14,620 nt of DNA from Gammaproteobacteria bacterium UBA5338 (GTDB lineage: Bacteria; Pseudomonadota; Gammaproteobacteria; Pseudomonadales; UBA5862). The stretch is taken from positions 3,821-18,440 of the forward strand of contig DHQM01000190.1 of NCBI GenBank assembly GCA_002408105.1. Reading direction: 5' to 3'. The notes under the pieces were generated by a model. The model worked only from the letters and a program-made list of their open reading frames with translations. It was not told the origin of the DNA and did no database searches. The translations under genes were made by a program, and so were the position numbers. Positions 1 to 6,449 of this stretch are shown piece after piece; position 1 is the first letter of the stretch; every line of letters starts with the position of its first letter.

Positions 1-465
1 CGCCAGGCTGTAGAGGCTTTCGCGGCCGAGCACGGCGAGGGGTTCAAAATGGAATCTCGCGGTGCGGTGTCGCGGTACCGGGTCGCTGGCGTCACCATCC
101 TTCAGGGTGACCTGTTTGATGTGGACCGCGAAGCCGTTGGTGACATCCATGGTCTCTACGACCGTGGCGCATTGGTTGCGTTGCCGAAGGAAATGCGCCA
201 GGGCTATGTTAACGCCCTGGCTGTCCTGGCGCCGCGCGCGACCTGTTTACTCGTGACCGTGGAGTACGATCAGACGCAGATGGCCGGACCGCCGTTTTCG
301 GTGAGCGAACCGGAGGTGCGTGCGCTCTATGGTCCGGACCTCGATGTGGAGGTGCTGGCACGGGAAGAGGTCATTGACCAGGAACCGAGGTTCCGTGCTC
401 GAGGTCTGGACTCGATGCGCCAGTGCGTCTACCGGATTGGCCGAGGGCTGAATCAAAGCGCCTAG
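1..465 (+). CDS. tpm: Thiopurine S-methyltransferase, 3' part (N-terminus outside the window)
   Basis: The reading frame is open from base 1 and gives the last 154 residues of a protein. It matches the C-terminal two thirds of bacterial thiopurine S-methyltransferase, a cytoplasmic SAM-dependent enzyme that methylates thiopurines and, in bacteria, is linked to selenium and tellurium oxyanion methylation. The segment QGDLFDVD, then VYD/LYDRGALVALP-type sequence (here LYDRGALVALPKEMR) and LLVTVEYDQTQMAGPPFSV, is characteristic of the family. The usual length is about 215-220 residues, so some 60 residues including the glycine-rich SAM motif lie upstream. The first ATG in the window (49) is internal: the preceding in-frame codons still read as family sequence (RQAVEAFAAEHG). 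The stop TAG at 463-465 overlaps the stop of the convergent gene. Confidence 0.9.
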   Translation, partial: RQAVEAFAAEHGEGFKMESRGAVSRYRVAGVTILQGDLFDVDREAVGDIHGLYDRGALVALPKEMRQGYVNALAVLAPRATCLLVTVEYDQTQMAGPPFSVSEPEVRALYGPDLDVEVLAREEVIDQEPRFRARGLDSMRQCVYRIGRGLNQSA

Positions 466-836
466 CGGCGCAGCAACCCCCCGCCGGGCAATTCGTTCTG
501 GCCTGGAACAATTAGGGATGACGCCTGCTCCCGCCGCATTTTTTCGATCTCTTTCATGGTGTCTTCCACCGCTTGCTGGGCGTGTTCAGCAAAGCCATCG
601 CATGCTTCGGCCAGGGTTGCTGCCGGTATCTGGAAATCGATTGGAAGCGCTCCCATCGGGGTCATGACCTGCGCCTGCCCCTGATAGATGGGCGGCCTAC
701 TGTCGTCGGGCTCACCCAGGGCAGTCACCGGGGTCAGCCTGCGAATGACGCCGATTCGACTGTCAGTAAAGGTCTCTTCTCGGTACAGCGAGTCGCTGTC
801 CATGCGCATTTGGGTGTTGCTTTTGGGGTCTTGCAT
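462..836 (-). CDS. Conserved protein of unknown function (124 aa, soluble)
   Basis: This 124-residue protein has no signal peptide or membrane segment. The ATG at 836 is chosen because GGAGG (846-850 on the plus strand as CCTCC) lies 9 nt upstream; an in-frame start at 869 has no such site. The N-terminal half contains DSLYREETFTDSRIGVIRRL and LTPV, followed by a predicted beta region (YQGQAQVMTPMGALPIDFQI) and an amphipathic helix around residues 73-105 (LAEACDGFAEHAQQAVEDTM, then KEIEKMRRE). The tail is Pro/Gly-rich (PGQNELPGGG). It resembles small cytoplasmic proteins of Pseudomonas and relatives that I recall next to tpm, but no function is known to me. It converges on tpm; the two stop codons share the palindrome CTAG, leaving no room for a terminator between them. 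Confidence 0.82.
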   Translation of the reverse strand: MQDPKSNTQMRMDSDSLYREETFTDSRIGVIRRLTPVTALGEPDDSRPPIYQGQAQVMTPMGALPIDFQIPAATLAEACDGFAEHAQQAVEDTMKEIEKMRREQASSLIVPGQNELPGGGLLRR

Positions 837-967
837 TGACAGGGTCCTCCAGCCGGGTGTGCGCACCAAGATGACGCACGCGGGGCCTCCAACCAGGGTG
901 CACCCGTTGAGTTTTCATCGAATTGCAGTAAGGTGCGGCTTCCACCGCTGACGTCCGCGAGCCTATC
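837..967. promoter_or_regulatory. Divergent intergenic region with two GGGTG/CACC dyads
   Basis: This 131-bp gap lies between the unknown-function gene (minus) and vanZ-gmm (plus), so it should hold both promoters. Two related dyads are visible: GGGTG-N4-CACC at 855-867 and the perfect 10-bp palindrome GGGTGCACCC at 896-905. They could be operator sites, but the region is GC-rich and short palindromes arise by chance. Confidence 0.3.
907..934 (+). promoter_or_regulatory. Candidate sigma70 promoter for vanZ-gmm
   Basis: TTGAGT (907-912) and TAAGGT (929-934) are separated by 16 bp. The -35 matches 4 of 6 consensus bases and the -10 only 3 of 6. It starts just after the palindrome at 896-905 and would give a leader of roughly 27 nt before the ATG at 968. 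No better pair was found in this gap. Confidence 0.3.
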
Positions 968-1363
968 ATGTTTGACCCCAACACGCCTGTCGCAGGCCGA
1001 CCTGTGTTGGTGGAGCGCTGCATCCGCCTGGTGTTTTGGCTCGCTGTGGCCGTGGTGGTCTTTTTCGCGCTGGCGCCGGGCGGCCCAGCCGTCTCCGCTT
1101 CGATGCACGACAAGGTTCAGCATGTGGTCGCCTTTGCAGGGCTCGGCGCCCTGGCGACCTGGTCGCGGGCGCTGCCGTCCATGTGGCTCGGACTGGCTTT
1201 TCTGGTGGCACTCGGCGGCGCAATCGAGCTGTTGCAGGGGGTTACCCCGGAGCGAACGCCCTCTTGGTCTGACTTCGCTGCGGACCTGGTGGGACTGGCT
1301 CTGGCGTATCCTATTGCGCGCCTTGGCGTTTGGGGGTGGGCATTGGTTCGGAGAACAGCATGA
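968..1363 (+). CDS. VanZ-family membrane protein
   Basis: The 131-residue product has four predicted membrane segments (about residues 18-36, 46-64, 73-87 and 104-126). The family signature is clear: DKVQHVVAFAGLGAL in the second segment and IELLQG followed by R-x-P-SWSDFAADLVG in the third and fourth. VanZ-like proteins sit in the inner membrane; the namesake contributes to teicoplanin resistance, but most homologues including short proteobacterial ones have no assigned role, and no resistance function is implied here. Its stop TGA overlaps the gmm start as ATGA (1360-1363), so the two are probably translated as a coupled pair. The region before the ATG has only a weak ribosome binding site (GCGAG). 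Confidence 0.85.
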   Translation: MFDPNTPVAGRPVLVERCIRLVFWLAVAVVVFFALAPGGPAVSASMHDKVQHVVAFAGLGALATWSRALPSMWLGLAFLVALGGAIELLQGVTPERTPSWSDFAADLVGLALAYPIARLGVWGWALVRRTA

Positions 1364-1821
1364 CGCGGTTGACGGATGAGGACTTCCTGCAGGTCATACG
1401 CACGACCCCACTGGTGTCGATCGACTTGCTGCTGCACTGCGGGGGGGATGTGTTGCTCGGCAAGCGCAGCAATGAGCCAGCCCGGGGATTCTGGTTCGTG
1501 CCCGGTGGCCGCATTCTGAAAGGCGAGCGATTGGCCATGGCTTTTGGTCGCCTCTGTGAGGACGAACTGGGCCTCGGGCTCGATTTCTCTCATGCACGTC
1601 TGCACGGGGTGTATGAGCACTTTTACGAAACCAACAACTTTGGTGAGGAGGGCCTCACCACCCACTACGTGGTACTGGCCTATGTCCTGACCCTGGAGGA
1701 GAAGCCGGACATCCGTGCCGATAGCCAACACCGGGAGCTCGCGTGGTTTGCCAGGGATAAGGTGGGGCGCATTGCCCACGTGCATCCCTACACGCAGGCC
1801 TATTTCATGCATGCAAGCTGA
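1360..1821 (+). CDS. gmm: GDP-mannose mannosyl hydrolase (Nudix family)
   Basis: The 153-residue protein closely resembles Escherichia coli GDP-mannose mannosyl hydrolase (Gmm/WcaH). That enzyme hydrolyses GDP-mannose or GDP-glucose to GDP and the sugar, with inversion at the sugar carbon, and is thought to tune sugar nucleotide pools for surface polysaccharides. Visible signatures are TPLVSIDLLL (16-25), LLGKRSNEPARGFWFVPGGR (32-51), the altered Nudix box typical of this branch (GGRILKGERLAMAFGRLCEDELGL region, 49-72), THYVVL (101-106) and DSQHRELAWF (121-130); His124 falls at the position I recall as the catalytic base in the E. coli enzyme. The ATG at 1360 is preferred over an in-frame codon at 1330 because GGAG (1350-1353) precedes it and because the homologue begins here. 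It overlaps vanZ by 4 bp. No polysaccharide biosynthesis genes flank it. Confidence 0.9.
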   Translation: MTRLTDEDFLQVIRTTPLVSIDLLLHCGGDVLLGKRSNEPARGFWFVPGGRILKGERLAMAFGRLCEDELGLGLDFSHARLHGVYEHFYETNNFGEEGLTTHYVVLAYVLTLEEKPDIRADSQHRELAWFARDKVGRIAHVHPYTQAYFMHAS

Positions 1822-1846
1822 GCGCCGGCAATACCCACGCCCGATC

Positions 1847-1877
1847 TTCGACCGCCTGTGTCGGTGAGGCGATCGAA
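1847..1877 (+). other. Imperfect stem-loop before the symporter gene
   Basis: TTCGACCGCCT (1847-1857) and AGGCGATCGAA (1867-1877) form an 11-bp stem with one mismatch and a 9-nt loop. It sits in the 76-bp gap between gmm and the symporter, ending about 8 nt before the AGGGGG ribosome binding site. There is no T-run after it, so it is not a convincing intrinsic terminator; it could be an attenuating or processing hairpin, or chance. Confidence 0.35.
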
Positions 1878-1897
1878 TCTCCTTTAGGGGGCACAGC

Positions 1898-3235
1898 ATG
1901 CAGATGATTCAATCTTGGGTGAACACCTTGAATGGCGTCGTGTGGGGACCACCGATGCTGGTGTTGATTCTTGGCACCGGTTTGTACCTGATGGTGCTGA
2001 TTCGCTTCTTACCCTGGCGCAGGCTTGCCACCGGCTTCCGTTTGCTCTGGCGGGGGCGCCACAGCGCCCAGGAAGGGGACATTACGCCATTCAATGCGCT
2101 GATGACGGCGCTGTCAGCAACCATTGGCACCGGAAACATCGCCGGGGTCGCAACCGCAATTGTGCTCGGGGGCCCGGGGGCACTCTTTTGGATGTGGTGC
2201 ACGGCATTGGTGGGCATGGCGACCAAGTACGCCGAGGCTGTGCTGGCCGTGCATTTTCGGGAGGTCGATGCAAAGGGTGACCATGTGGGTGGCCCGATGT
2301 ACTACATTCGCAATGGAATGGGTGCCAACTGGGCATGGCTAGGCGCCGCTTTTGCGGTGTTTGGTGCCTGTGCGGGGTTCGGCATCGGCAACATGGTGCA
2401 ATCCAACTCGGTGGCGGACGTCTTGGCTGCGAGTTTCAGTGTACCCCCGTGGCTGACCGGTGCTGTCATGGCGACGCTGGTTGCGCTGGTTTTGCTGGGC
2501 GGGGTTCGCTGGATCGCTCAGGTGGCAGGTCGCCTGGTGCCGGCGATGACGGTGCTGTACGTGCTTGGGGCACTCACTGTACTCGCGCTCAATGTCGGTG
2601 AGATTCCTGCAGCCTTTGAGTTGGTGTTCGTGCACGCGTTCACGCCCATCGCCGCAACCGGAGGCTTCGCCGGCGCGGCCGTTTGGGCCGCGATTCGTTT
2701 TGGTGTCGCACGCGGGGTGTTTTCCAATGAAGCAGGGCTGGGTAGTGCGCCCATTGCGCATGCAGCGGCGCGTCAAAATGATCCTGTGGATCAGGGCATG
2801 ATCGCGATGCTTGGCACCTTCATCGATACCATTGTCGTGTGTTCGTTGACCGGGCTGGTCATCCTGACGACCGGTGTCTGGACTGGCACGGAGAATGGTG
2901 CGTCCCTGTCTGCAGCTGCATTCGGATCGGCGTTGCCCTTTGGCGGGGAATTGGTCGCGGTCTGTTTGGCCCTGTTTGCCCTCACCACCACGCTCGGTTG
3001 GAGCTTCTACGGCGAGAAATGCGTTGAGTACCTGTTTGGTTTGGGCGCCGTTGCGCCATTTCGTGTTGCATGGGTGGGCGCGATCCTGCTTGGGTCAACA
3101 CTGAAGCTGAACTTTGTTTGGCTGGTGGCAGACACCCTCAATGCGCTGATGGCACTGCCGAACCTGATCGCGCTGCTGGTTCTGAGCCCATTGGTGTGGC
3201 GGCTGACGCGAGCGAAGAATCTAGGTGGAGATTGA
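1898..3235 (+). CDS. Alanine/glycine:cation (Na+) symporter, AGCS family
   Basis: The 445-residue protein is a hydrophobic, multi-pass inner-membrane carrier of the usual AGCS length. It imports alanine, glycine or a similar small amino acid with Na+ or H+. Family landmarks are LSATIGTGNIAGVATAI (about 73-89), GPGALFWMW, the TKYAEAVLAVHFRE segment, GGPMYYIRNGMG (about 130-141), GVARGVFSNEAGLGSAPIAH (about 269-288) and the C-terminal TTLGWSFYGEKCVEYLFG. The exact substrate cannot be read from sequence. The ATG at 1898 follows AGGGGG at 1886-1891 with 6 nt spacing; a second ATG two codons later is possible. The gene is followed after 9 bp by the deacetylase gene, so those two are probably co-transcribed, although no functional link is obvious. 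Confidence 0.92.
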   Translation: MQMIQSWVNTLNGVVWGPPMLVLILGTGLYLMVLIRFLPWRRLATGFRLLWRGRHSAQEGDITPFNALMTALSATIGTGNIAGVATAIVLGGPGALFWMWCTALVGMATKYAEAVLAVHFREVDAKGDHVGGPMYYIRNGMGANWAWLGAAFAVFGACAGFGIGNMVQSNSVADVLAASFSVPPWLTGAVMATLVALVLLGGVRWIAQVAGRLVPAMTVLYVLGALTVLALNVGEIPAAFELVFVHAFTPIAATGGFAGAAVWAAIRFGVARGVFSNEAGLGSAPIAHAAARQNDPVDQGMIAMLGTFIDTIVVCSLTGLVILTTGVWTGTENGASLSAAAFGSALPFGGELVAVCLALFALTTTLGWSFYGEKCVEYLFGLGAVAPFRVAWVGAILLGSTLKLNFVWLVADTLNALMALPNLIALLVLSPLVWRLTRAKNLGGD

Positions 3236-3239
3236 GGAG
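3234..3239 (+). promoter_or_regulatory. Ribosome binding site that supports a GTG start
   Basis: GAGGAG lies 5 nt before GTG at 3245 and overlaps the symporter stop codon TGA (3233-3235). This decides for the GTG start of the deacetylase, since downstream ATG codons have no comparable site and the first of them falls inside the hydrophobic export segment. Confidence 0.6.
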
Positions 3240-3244
3240 CATCT

Positions 3245-4393
3245 GTGCGTTTGGCAACACCCGAAACAGGACCGGATTGGCATGTAATCCCGCGATTCAA
3301 GAGCCGACCCTTAGGCTGGCCATGCCTGTTGGCATCCATGCTGTGGGTACTTCTCGTGGAAGTGGGGCATGGGCGTGAGATGCCGAACCATGCCGTGATT
3401 CTGCAATATCACCATGTGAACGCAGACACCCCAGCGTCGACCAGCGTCACCCCCGAGCAATTCCGTGAACACCTGGAGGCGATTGAAGCAGGAGGCCACC
3501 CGGTGCTTTCATTGACGGACGTCGCCGAAGCCCTGAATCAAGGAACTGAGCTCCCCGATCGGACCGTTGTCATTACCTTTGACGACGGCTACCGGTCGGT
3601 GTACGAAGCTGCCTTTCCCCTGCTGCGCGAGCGGGGTTGGCCCTTCACGGTGTTTGTGCACACCGAGCCGCTCGATTACCGCAACCCGCTGTTTGTGAGC
3701 TGGGACCAGTTGCGAGAAATGGCAGCGGCTGGGGCGACGGTTGCGAACCACACCCGAACCCACGCCCATCTGCTGCGCAGAGAGGCCGGTGAAGCGAAAG
3801 ACGACTGGGCCGACCGGGTTCGGGGTGAAATCAGAGATGCCCAGCAGCGCATCGAACAGGAGCTCGGACCGAGTCCTGCGTACCTCGCGTACCCGTACGG
3901 TGAATACTCCCCCGAGGTGGAACGCATCGTGGCTGCGCTTGGGTTTTTGGGTTTTGGCCAGCACTCTGGGGCCTGGGGGTCCAACGAGTCGAGCACCAGC
4001 ATCCCGCGCTACCCGGCTTCCGGGGTCTATGCGGATGTCCAGGCGTTGCGGACCAAGCTGGCGTCCTTGCCGTTGCCGGTGCTGGAGCACAGGCCGGAAG
4101 GGGGGCTGGTTGAGCACACCGAGCACGCGCCGGACCTGGAGTTGGACGTGGCGCCAGGCGCCTACCGCGCCGATCAGTTTGCCTGCTACGCCAGTGGCCA
4201 GGGCCCAGTGGCCGCTGAATGGCGGCCCAACGAAGGCGGTGGTGGCATACTCCGGGTTCGGCCGCACTCGGGGTTGCCGGTGGGGCGCAGCCGCTACAAC
4301 TGCACTGCGCCGCACCGCAGTGAACCCCGTTACTATTGGTACTCGTTTCCTTGGTATCGCAAGACCGCTGATGGCGGTTGGGTCCCCGACTGA
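3245..4393 (+). CDS. Exported polysaccharide deacetylase (carbohydrate esterase 4 / NodB-type)
   Basis: The 382-residue product begins with a basic region (RFKSR) and a hydrophobic stretch at about 24-40, read as a signal peptide or anchor. The NodB catalytic domain follows: VILQYHHVN (51-59), TFDDGYRS with the metal-ligand Asp pair (111-118), HTRTH at 169-173 (the H-x3-H metal site) and the third motif YPYGEYS (216-222). Such enzymes remove N- or O-acetyl groups from sugar polymers; the YHHV start and layout recall the deacetylase half of PgaB-like proteins, but no poly-GlcNAc genes are nearby, so the substrate is unknown. Residues from about 290 form an extra C-terminal region with two cysteines (C314, C353) and an aromatic end (RYYWYSFPWYRK). 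Its stop is only 7 bp from that of the convergent glucosaminidase gene. The start is GTG. Confidence 0.87.
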   Translation: MRLATPETGPDWHVIPRFKSRPLGWPCLLASMLWVLLVEVGHGREMPNHAVILQYHHVNADTPASTSVTPEQFREHLEAIEAGGHPVLSLTDVAEALNQGTELPDRTVVITFDDGYRSVYEAAFPLLRERGWPFTVFVHTEPLDYRNPLFVSWDQLREMAAAGATVANHTRTHAHLLRREAGEAKDDWADRVRGEIRDAQQRIEQELGPSPAYLAYPYGEYSPEVERIVAALGFLGFGQHSGAWGSNESSTSIPRYPASGVYADVQALRTKLASLPLPVLEHRPEGGLVEHTEHAPDLELDVAPGAYRADQFACYASGQGPVAAEWRPNEGGGGILRVRPHSGLPVGRSRYNCTAPHRSEPRYYWYSFPWYRKTADGGWVPD

Positions 4394-4400
4394 CGCGAAG

Positions 4401-5264
4401 TTAGCCGGCTGGTGTGGCGAAGGACTCCGCGGTCACTTCGTCGAGGTTGTTGAAGCGGATCATCGACTGGAGTTCATCGATGTACGCCTCGCCGCGGGCC
4501 GAGTAGCGTTCGAGCCCCTCCGACAACGCGCTGCCCGAAGGTGTTTCGCCGTACGTGCGCAGTTCCGCGCGGATGTCCCGCAGTTCCTGGTACATGGGGT
4601 GGCTGTTGAGGTTCTTAATGTAGGCGCGCACCGAACCATAGGGGTCGTCGAATGCGGCCACTTCGTATTTTTTGCCCTTGGGTCGCCCTTCAGGTACGAG
4701 GCCGCAGCCGGGCTCGAAACACCACTGACCGAAATAGTTGTTGCCCTCCACCGCGAAGCGTGAGGTGCCCCAGGCCGACTCGTTGGCGCTTTGTGATAGC
4801 GCAAGGGACAGTGGAATCACGTCCACACGTTTCAGCAGGCGGGTCACGTAGGCGCCCTCTCCCGCTTCATCCAGTGCGATCGGAACCCGGTAGTCTTTGC
4901 CCAGGTTCTCAACCCAGGTGCGGTCGGCTTCGTGGAGAGTGGCGCCGTTGTTGATCTGCGCCAAGAGTGTTTTCAGCCGTTGGCGCACGCCGAGAATTCG
5001 CTGGTTTTCCTGTTCAACCAAGGGTGCCAGAAAACCGAAAAACCGGTCCTTCTTCGCTTGGACGCTGACCTTGGCGTCGGCCGGGAAGGGCCGTGGCAAC
5101 TCGGCCAAAATTGCAGCGACCCGGTCTGCGTCGCTTTCCACCTGCCCGGGCGGTTCAGGGGTGGCGGTGGCCGGGGCGTTGTCCTGCGGTCGGGAGGCGA
5201 GCAGTGCCACCAGGCCCGCGACGCCGACCGCGCCGACCACCAGCCAAGTCCGTTGACTGATCAT
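4401..5264 (-). CDS. bax: Bax-type glucosaminidase (peptidoglycan hydrolase family), membrane-anchored
   Basis: The 287-residue protein has an N-terminal membrane segment (about 7-23), a Pro/Ala-rich linker (24-45), a helical region with many charged residues (65-125) and a glucosaminidase domain. In that domain, LSQSANESAWGTSRFAVEGN (155-174) contains the expected catalytic Glu162, followed by NNYFGQWCFEPGCG (175-188), FDDPYGSVRAYIKNLNSHP (205-223) and YQELRDIRAELR. The arrangement matches E. coli Bax and related proteins that are predicted to cleave bonds next to N-acetylglucosamine in peptidoglycan on the periplasmic side. C182 and C187 could form a disulfide. The start ATG has AAGGAG 9 nt upstream and lies 4 bp after the stop of the DAHP-synthase-like gene, so the two are co-transcribed. 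Confidence 0.88.
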   Translation of the reverse strand: MISQRTWLVVGAVGVAGLVALLASRPQDNAPATATPEPPGQVESDADRVAAILAELPRPFPADAKVSVQAKKDRFFGFLAPLVEQENQRILGVRQRLKTLLAQINNGATLHEADRTWVENLGKDYRVPIALDEAGEGAYVTRLLKRVDVIPLSLALSQSANESAWGTSRFAVEGNNYFGQWCFEPGCGLVPEGRPKGKKYEVAAFDDPYGSVRAYIKNLNSHPMYQELRDIRAELRTYGETPSGSALSEGLERYSARGEAYIDELQSMIRFNNLDEVTAESFATPAG

Positions 5265-5268
5265 GGGG

Positions 5269-6402
5269 CTAGGCTCCTTGTTGGGTCTTGTTGGATTCCG
5301 GTTGCCACAGGGTGCGGCGGCGCACGTAGGTTTCTCGACACAGCTGGATGTCAGCCAAATACTGCGGCAGCTCTTCCAACCTCAAGGCCTGGGGGCCGTC
5401 CACCAATGCCTCGATGGGCCGCGGGTGGACGTCAACCAGTACCATGTTGGCCCCCGCGATCACCCCCTGTGCGGTGGCATGCACCAGGTCGAGCAGCCCA
5501 TCCGGATCAGCGTCCCGGATGCCCACAGAATGCGACGGGTCGATGCAAACCGGCATGCGCGTCAAGCGTTTGACCACCGGAATCTGCGCGAAGTCCACTT
5601 GGTTTCGGTGCGGCGCGCCGAATCCGCTCTTCATGCCGCGAAGACAAAAGACGACCTTGGAATTGCCCTCCGAGGCGAGGTATTCGGCCGCATTAAGCGA
5701 CTCATTGAGGCTGATGCCAAACCCACGTTTGAGCAGTGCCGGGTAGGTGTCTTGGCGGCCAATGGCTTTAAGCAGCTCAAAGTTCTGGGTGTTGCGTGTA
5801 CCGATTTGCAACATGACCCCGGTCGGGCGTCCCAGACGGTCAAGGCACTGGTCGATTTCCTCAATGTGGGACTCGTGGGTGACTTCCATGGCGATGACCT
5901 GGATGCCGTGCTTGCCCGCAAGCTCAAAGACGTAAGGCAGGCACTTGGCACCATGGCCTTGGAAGGAATACGGGCTGGTGCGGGGTTTGTACGCCCCCAT
6001 GCGCGTGCACTTGAGATCGGCAGCTGCGAGCGCTGCGAGTGTCTGGTCGACGTGCTTCGGGTTGTCCACGGCGCAAAGGCCTGCGAATACGTGGAAGTCG
6101 TCCTGCGAAAACCGCAAGCCGTTGTACTCAAATCCGGTGGCGCGCTGGTTGTCCCTGTGGCGGCCTAAAATGCGGTAGTCGTCGCTGATGCGAATGACCC
6201 GCTCGACAGCGGCGAGGGCCGCGATTTCTTCTGCATCGAGGCTTGAAGTGTCGCCGATGAGATAAATTTCGGTCAGGGTCTGCTGCGTTCCGACCACCTG
6301 GTGGACCCGGCGGTCAACCCCGCTCAGGCGATCGAGAAAGGCAATGGCGTCCCGGTAGTCGTCGCTTTCCGGTGTGGCTTCAGGGTGCAAAATCAACAAC
6401 AT
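5269..6402 (-). CDS. 3-deoxy-7-phosphoheptulonate (DAHP) synthase-like protein, type I-beta branch
   Basis: The 377-residue protein has an N-terminal ferredoxin-like/ACT-like domain (1-80, MLLILHPEAT to YRILGRH) and a DAHP synthase barrel, as in Thermotoga maritima DAHP synthase. DAHP synthase joins phosphoenolpyruvate and erythrose 4-phosphate as the first step of aromatic amino acid synthesis. Barrel motifs are AGLCAVD (107-113), GAYKPRTSPYSFQG (136-149), IGTRNTQNFELL (200-211), LLKRGFG (223-229), DPSHSVG (288-294) and VDVHP (323-327). The canonical AGPCSVE has become AGLCAVD, and the Glu metal ligand in the V-E-V-H-P motif is Asp324; C110, H291 and D335 remain. These changes recall a gammaproteobacterial side branch annotated variously as aldolase or DAHP synthase, so catalysis of the classical reaction is uncertain. 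The ATG at 6402 is preferred to an upstream in-frame codon at 6462 because homologues begin with this MLLxLHP segment. Confidence 0.82.
   Translation of the reverse strand: MLLILHPEATPESDDYRDAIAFLDRLSGVDRRVHQVVGTQQTLTEIYLIGDTSSLDAEEIAALAAVERVIRISDDYRILGRHRDNQRATGFEYNGLRFSQDDFHVFAGLCAVDNPKHVDQTLAALAAADLKCTRMGAYKPRTSPYSFQGHGAKCLPYVFELAGKHGIQVIAMEVTHESHIEEIDQCLDRLGRPTGVMLQIGTRNTQNFELLKAIGRQDTYPALLKRGFGISLNESLNAAEYLASEGNSKVVFCLRGMKSGFGAPHRNQVDFAQIPVVKRLTRMPVCIDPSHSVGIRDADPDGLLDLVHATAQGVIAGANMVLVDVHPRPIEALVDGPQALRLEELPQYLADIQLCRETYVRRRTLWQPESNKTQQGA
5274..5279 (-). promoter_or_regulatory. Strong ribosome binding site for bax
   Basis: AAGGAG on the minus strand lies 9 nt before the bax ATG (5262-5264) and inside the last codons of the upstream gene, whose stop is at 5269-5271. 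It is one of the best Shine-Dalgarno sequences in the window and indicates that bax is translated from the upstream message. Confidence 0.6.
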
Positions 6403-6432
6403 GGGTGTGCCACCGATTGAGACTTCGCGGGG

Positions 6433-6438
6433 ATTGTA
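6433..6438 (-). promoter_or_regulatory. Candidate -10 box for the DAHP-synthase-like gene and bax
   Basis: TACAAT on the minus strand (5 of 6 consensus bases) lies in the 47-bp gap after aguB and would start a transcript about 24 nt before the ATG at 6402. No good -35 hexamer is visible at 16-18 bp upstream, so this is only a candidate. Confidence 0.35.
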
Positions 6439-6449
6439 CGGTCTGGAGG

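Noticed and set aside
1822..1897. Glycine riboswitch before the alanine/glycine symporter
   Set aside because: The gap is only 76 bp and shows a simple hairpin, with none of the conserved glycine-aptamer core that I would expect.
1117..1899. Minus-strand frame of 260 codons opposite vanZ and gmm
   Set aside because: Both plus-strand genes are well supported by family motifs and translational coupling; this is a shadow.
3741..4763. Long plus-strand frame (340 codons) across the deacetylase and bax ends
   Set aside because: It is out of frame with the clear NodB motifs and antisense to bax; the translation is Arg/Pro/Thr-rich with no family resemblance. GC-rich coding DNA commonly gives such shadow frames.
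5263..6168. Plus-strand frame of 301 codons opposite the DAHP-synthase-like gene
   Set aside because: It mirrors the codons of a clearly recognised enzyme on the minus strand and lacks any family signature.
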